A stretch of DNA of 64,000 bases, taken from positions 3,472,001 to 3,536,000 of the forward strand of contig NZ_CP067101.1 of NCBI RefSeq assembly GCF_016616425.1, in the 5' to 3' direction. Below, piece after piece: positions 61,078 through 64,000 of the stretch (positions within the stretch are counted from its first letter, which is position 1; every line of letters begins with the position of its first letter). Origin of the DNA: Bradyrhizobium diazoefficiens (GTDB lineage: Bacteria > Pseudomonadota > Alphaproteobacteria > Rhizobiales > Xanthobacteraceae). The position numbers and the translations under genes were made by a program. Below the pieces are notes generated by a model. That model saw only the letters and a list, made by a program, of their open reading frames with translations, ran no database searches and was not told the origin of the DNA.

Positions 61078-62094
61078 ATGCAAAACAGGACCAAATCGCG
61101 GGCTGGAGGCGCACAGGGGGAGCGGACCTACTCGACGATCGCCGTTTCTGCCTCGAAGCTCGCCACCGCCGACCTCGACAACCTCATAAGGGCACTTGAG
61201 ATCGATGTCGTCGCGCTCACCGAGATGCTGATTCCATCGGGCTATCGCACCAAGATGGGAACGATCGACGCGCCCGCGATCCATTACACAATCAGTGGCA
61301 GGGGACGAATCTCGATCGGCGACGGGCCTTCGATGCCGCTCGAGCCCCACCTGCTCATCATCAAGCCTCCGAATACGCCATTCGCGATCGAGGTCGACGG
61401 AGCCAGCGGCCCGGCGAAGCTCATCTCCCGCGATTGCTGGAGGCGACATGACGGCGTGTTGCGCATCGGAATGCCGACCGAGCAGCCTGAGGTTATCCAG
61501 ATCTGCGGCTTCTTCAACGCATCCTTCGGACAATCCGTCGGGTTGTTTCGCGAATTGCGAGAGCCCGTGGTCGAAAAATTCGAACCGACGGACAGGATCG
61601 ACCTGAAGCTTCGCGAAGCGATCGAGGAGCTTTGCGCGCAGGAAATCGGCATGGGCGCCATGACGGCTTCCCTGCTAAAGCAGGTCATCGTGGCCCTGGT
61701 GAGGCGGTCGATGAAGTCCTCGCGGAGCTGGACTGATCGGTTTTCGATTCTCGCGGACCGGCAGATCACGCGTGCATTCGCTGACATGGTGGCGCGCCCG
61801 GGCGCCGCCCATACGGTTCAGAGCCTCGCGCAAAGCGCGGGTCTGAGCCGGTCGGGATTCATGGCGCGGTTCTCGAATATCTTCGGCCGTTCGCCGATGG
61901 CGATCCTTCGAGATCTCAGGATGCGGCAGGCGGCGCTCGATCTCACGACGACGTCAGCCCCGGTCGACGTTGTAGCCTACAACGCCGGATACGAAAGCCG
62001 GTCAAGCTTCGTGCGAGCATTCCGCAAAGCCTACAATGTTGACCCTAGCGAGTACCGGCAGAGCGCGAAGAACGGTGAGGCCGAGGGCGCTTGA
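61078..62094 (+). CDS. AraC family transcriptional regulator
   Basis: A 338-residue regulator. The N-terminal half is a cupin-like sensing domain (TISGRGRISIGDGPSMPLEPHLLIIKPPNTPFAIEV). The C-terminal DNA-binding domain has two helix-turn-helix units: HTVQSLAQSAGLSRSGFMARFSNIFGRSPMAILRDLRM and VVAYNAGYESRSSFVRAFRKAYNVDPSEYRQS. Different from the AraC protein at 50.4 kb in the sensing part. No gene is directly divergent; targets could be the oxidase-dehydrogenase-cupin set upstream or the genes downstream. Near the end of the cupin pseudogene. Confidence 0.87.
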   Translation: MQNRTKSRAGGAQGERTYSTIAVSASKLATADLDNLIRALEIDVVALTEMLIPSGYRTKMGTIDAPAIHYTISGRGRISIGDGPSMPLEPHLLIIKPPNTPFAIEVDGASGPAKLISRDCWRRHDGVLRIGMPTEQPEVIQICGFFNASFGQSVGLFRELREPVVEKFEPTDRIDLKLREAIEELCAQEIGMGAMTASLLKQVIVALVRRSMKSSRSWTDRFSILADRQITRAFADMVARPGAAHTVQSLAQSAGLSRSGFMARFSNIFGRSPMAILRDLRMRQAALDLTTTSAPVDVVAYNAGYESRSSFVRAFRKAYNVDPSEYRQSAKNGEAEGA

Positions 62095-62103
62095 GCTAAA
62101 CGC

Positions 62104-62240
62104 CGCGCTCCGAGGCATCTCTCCCGTCAGGCGCGCGATTTCAAAAGGCCGTGCGGCGGGCGACATCCGTTCACACCCCGATGCACTGATCGTCGGCGCT
62201 GATCAGCTCTCGATTCCAAAATGTGTGTCCGATCGTCCAG
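62104..62240 (+). pseudogene. Possible Maf-type nucleotide pyrophosphatase fragment
   Basis: The frame running through the AraC stop region reads RRAISKGRAAGDIRSHPDALIVGADQLSI. HPDALIVGADQ resembles the substrate-site segment of Maf/septum-formation proteins, but nothing before or after matches. If real, it is a short relic of a Maf gene; it could be chance. Confidence 0.35.
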
Positions 62241-62331
62241 GGATGCCCGACGCGGGTTTCACCGCGCCGCGCGCTGCGATAACGCCAAGACAACTTGGGA
62301 CGGATATCGCTGAAACTCGTGGAGAAAAAAC

Positions 62332-62571
62332 ATGCGTATTGCCCTACTGATCGCCGGAGCGGCTTTCAGCGCGGTTGCTATCACAGCAGTATTCGCCCAG
62401 TCCGAATCCAATGACGGCAGCGCACCGACCAGCAAGCGCTATCCCGGTTCATACGAGATCTACAAGAAGACAGGTGAGTTTCCGGAGGGGACAATCTTCT
62501 TCAAGGAATTGCAGCTGACGTTGCCTGCCGAGAACCCGGATGGATCGCGCACGGAGGGAGCAGTATCATGA
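62332..62571 (+). pseudogene. Shortened cytochrome P460-like gene
   Basis: A 79-codon frame with a signal peptide (MRIALLIAGAAFSAVAITAVFAQ) followed by YKKTGEFPEGTIFFKELQLTLPAENPDGSRTE, a segment characteristic of cytochrome P460 family proteins. The central part before it and the whole heme-binding C-terminus are absent, so it appears to have lost both. It ends in an ATGA overlap with the next frame. It could be a translated but inactive product. Confidence 0.55.
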
Positions 62572-63145
62572 GGATCGTCGGTGTCTTGGGTGTCGCCCTT
62601 GCAGGATTGTTTGTGATCGGCGTTGTCACTGCTTACGGGCAAATCAATACGAAGTCACAGTACGGCGGAACGACAGCGGTCGCCGTCGATGACAAGGGAA
62701 ATCTGCGCGTGCCTTCCGACTATCGGACCGCCTATCAGGTGCTGGGCAGCTGGGCAGTAGCCAAAGAAGACGGGCCGGGCTCGAAGCAGTTGCACGTGGT
62801 CTATGCATCGCCCGAACCATCGCCGCATATCGCAAGGGCGGGCACTTTCCCGACGGCACCGTTCTCGTGAAGGAAGTGTTCAATACGACGACCAAGGATA
62901 TGACGACCGGAACCGTAAGCAGTGCCGGCACTCTGGCTGGCTGGTTCGTCATGGTGAAAGACAGCGTCGGGCGATTTTCAGGAAACAAACTCTGGGGCGA
63001 CGGCTGGGGTTGGTCCTGGTTCGACGCAGCCAATTCCCAGAAGACCACATCCACCGACTACACGACGGACTGTCAATCCTGTCACGTGCCGGCGCAACAG
63101 TCGGACTGGATCTACACTCACGGCTATCCGGTCTTGACCCGATAG
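62568..63145 (+). pseudogene. Frameshifted cytochrome P460-like gene
   Basis: Two frames form one protein. 62,568-62,820 gives a signal peptide (LGVALAGLFVIGVVTAYGQ) and VPSDYRTAYQVLGSWAVAKEDGPGSKQLHVVYASPE. A one-base shift near 62,820 is needed to continue as AYRKGGHFPDGTVLVKEVFNTTTKDM and on to the heme site DCQSCHVPAQQSDWIYTHGYPVLTR. Without the shift there is an early stop at 62,868-62,870. Cytochrome P460 oxidises hydroxylamine-type compounds or acts as a stress cytochrome. Either a recent inactivation or a sequencing error; reads would decide. Confidence 0.7.
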
Positions 63146-63355
63146 GCGGGAGCATGGCCGCGATGATGCGTCAGTGGTCAAGCCGGTGCCCCCCACCCAG
63201 CAGTCCGGGAAGCGAGATCACGTCGGCACTTGGCAAGCGCTGTTCCACGTTCGCTTTTGGAATCTATCCATGGCTCCCCGCCCGAGATGTCGAACCGACT
63301 TTCCGACGCTGCAACATTTCCACCAAAGAGACAAATGACCGAGGAGAGAATGCCC

Positions 63356-64000
63356 ATGAAAGCGATCGTGGTGACGGACCAGGCCGCGGGAACGGCCGGG
63401 ATGAGGCAGGTCGAGCGGCCTGAGCCGCAGGCAGCGATAAACGACGTCGTCGTTCAGGTCCATGCGTCGGGATTCGTGCCGACCGAGCTGGCGTGGCCCT
63501 CGACCTGGACCGATCGCCGCGACCGTGACCGAACGCCCTCGATCCCCGGTCACGAACTGGCCGGAGTGGTTACCGCTCTTGGTTATGGCACAACGGGACT
63601 GTCGGTAGGACAGCGGGTGTTCGGCCTCGCCGACTGGTACCGCGACGGCACGCTGGCGGAGTATGTAGCCATCGAGGCGCGCAACCTCGCGCCGCTGCCG
63701 GGCGACGTCGACTTCACGGTGGGCGCGAGCCTGCCGATCTCGGGTCTCACCGCATGGCAGGGACTGTTTCAGCACGGCCGCCTTCAGGCGGGGCAGAGCG
63801 TCCTCGTGCACGGTGCGGCCGGCGCAGTCGGCTCGGTGGTCACGCAACTTGCACGAGATGCCGGCGCCCATGTCATCGGCAGCGGACGCGCCGCCGACCG
63901 CCAGACGGTGCTCGACTTCGGCGCGCGAGAGTTCGTCGACCTCGACAACGATGACCTGGAAGACGTCGGCGCAGTCGATCTGGTGTTCGATGTCATCGGC
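63356..64000 (+). CDS. NAD(P)-dependent medium-chain oxidoreductase (quinone reductase type), 3' end outside window
   Basis: The window ends after 215 codons of an open frame starting MKAIVVTDQAAGTAGMRQVE (an ATG two codons earlier is too close to the GAGGAG site). Features of zinc-free MDR proteins: IPGHELAGVVTALGYG, VFGLADWYRDGTLAEYVAIEARNLAPLPG, SLPISGLTAWQGLFQHGRL and the dinucleotide site VLVHGAAGAVGSVVTQLARDAGAHVIGSG. Reduces quinones or enones with NAD(P)H. The C-terminal quarter is missing only because the window stops. The 200 bp between it and the P460 pseudogene contain no other recognisable gene. Confidence 0.85.
   Translation, partial: MKAIVVTDQAAGTAGMRQVERPEPQAAINDVVVQVHASGFVPTELAWPSTWTDRRDRDRTPSIPGHELAGVVTALGYGTTGLSVGQRVFGLADWYRDGTLAEYVAIEARNLAPLPGDVDFTVGASLPISGLTAWQGLFQHGRLQAGQSVLVHGAAGAVGSVVTQLARDAGAHVIGSGRAADRQTVLDFGAREFVDLDNDDLEDVGAVDLVFDVIG

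Overview
The window is a high-GC chromosomal segment from an alphaproteobacterium, most likely Bradyrhizobium or a close relative. This rests on gene content (CoA-linked catabolism, MmsR/MmsA, guaB and guaA, RlmE, RsmB) and on dispersed intergenic elements that I recall as typical of that group. No rRNA, tRNA, CRISPR array, transposase or integrase was found.

Layout, left part (1-39,562, core-like). An acyl-CoA dehydrogenase and a two-subunit CoA-transferase (10-2,867) are followed by a 1 kb non-coding repeat region. Next come an MFS carrier, a thiolase and an enoyl-CoA hydratase on the minus strand, a TetR regulator, and a LysR regulator divergent from a four-gene valine/isobutyrate operon (mmsA, acyl-CoA dehydrogenase, 3-hydroxyisobutyryl-CoA hydrolase, mmsB). 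A second acyl-CoA operon follows (AMP-ligase, MaoC, SDR, flavoprotein). The rest is mostly housekeeping: DSD1-type PLP enzyme, ABC-F protein, YaiI, hotdog protein, orphan CoxL-like enzyme, Ppx/GppA, RlmE, an efflux pump, guaB, a medium-chain reductase, a phosphoesterase, MAPEG, RsmB, a cold-shock protein and guaA. Many gaps here carry 80-140 bp hyphenated palindromes.

Layout, right part (39,563-64,000, accessory). The 3' end of guaA looks like an island attachment site: degenerate copies of its last codons recur at 43.1 and 46.2 kb, each at the end of a duplicated segment of about 185 bp. They bound two small cassettes. Cassette 1 holds an ECF sigma factor with a SnoaL-like tail, a small monooxygenase-like protein, an NmrA-type oxidoreductase and a tautomerase. 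All three target transcription units have the same GGAATCC-N16-CGTCTT promoter, two of them as a mirrored divergent pair. Cassette 2 holds a YjbR protein, a graveyard of gene tails, and a TetR/glycosyltransferase pair with a palindromic operator. Then follow a LysR-linked oxidoreductase operon, an AraC-linked TPR/MFS pair, a SoxCD-like sulfite dehydrogenase without other sox genes, a second CoA-transferase pair about 78% identical to the first in its A subunit, an FAD amine oxidase, a zinc alcohol dehydrogenase, a ChrR-like cupin, a second AraC regulator, decayed cytochrome P460 genes, and an oxidoreductase cut by the window edge. The palindromic elements of the left part were not seen here, and broken genes are common, as expected of a region assembled by transfer and deletion.
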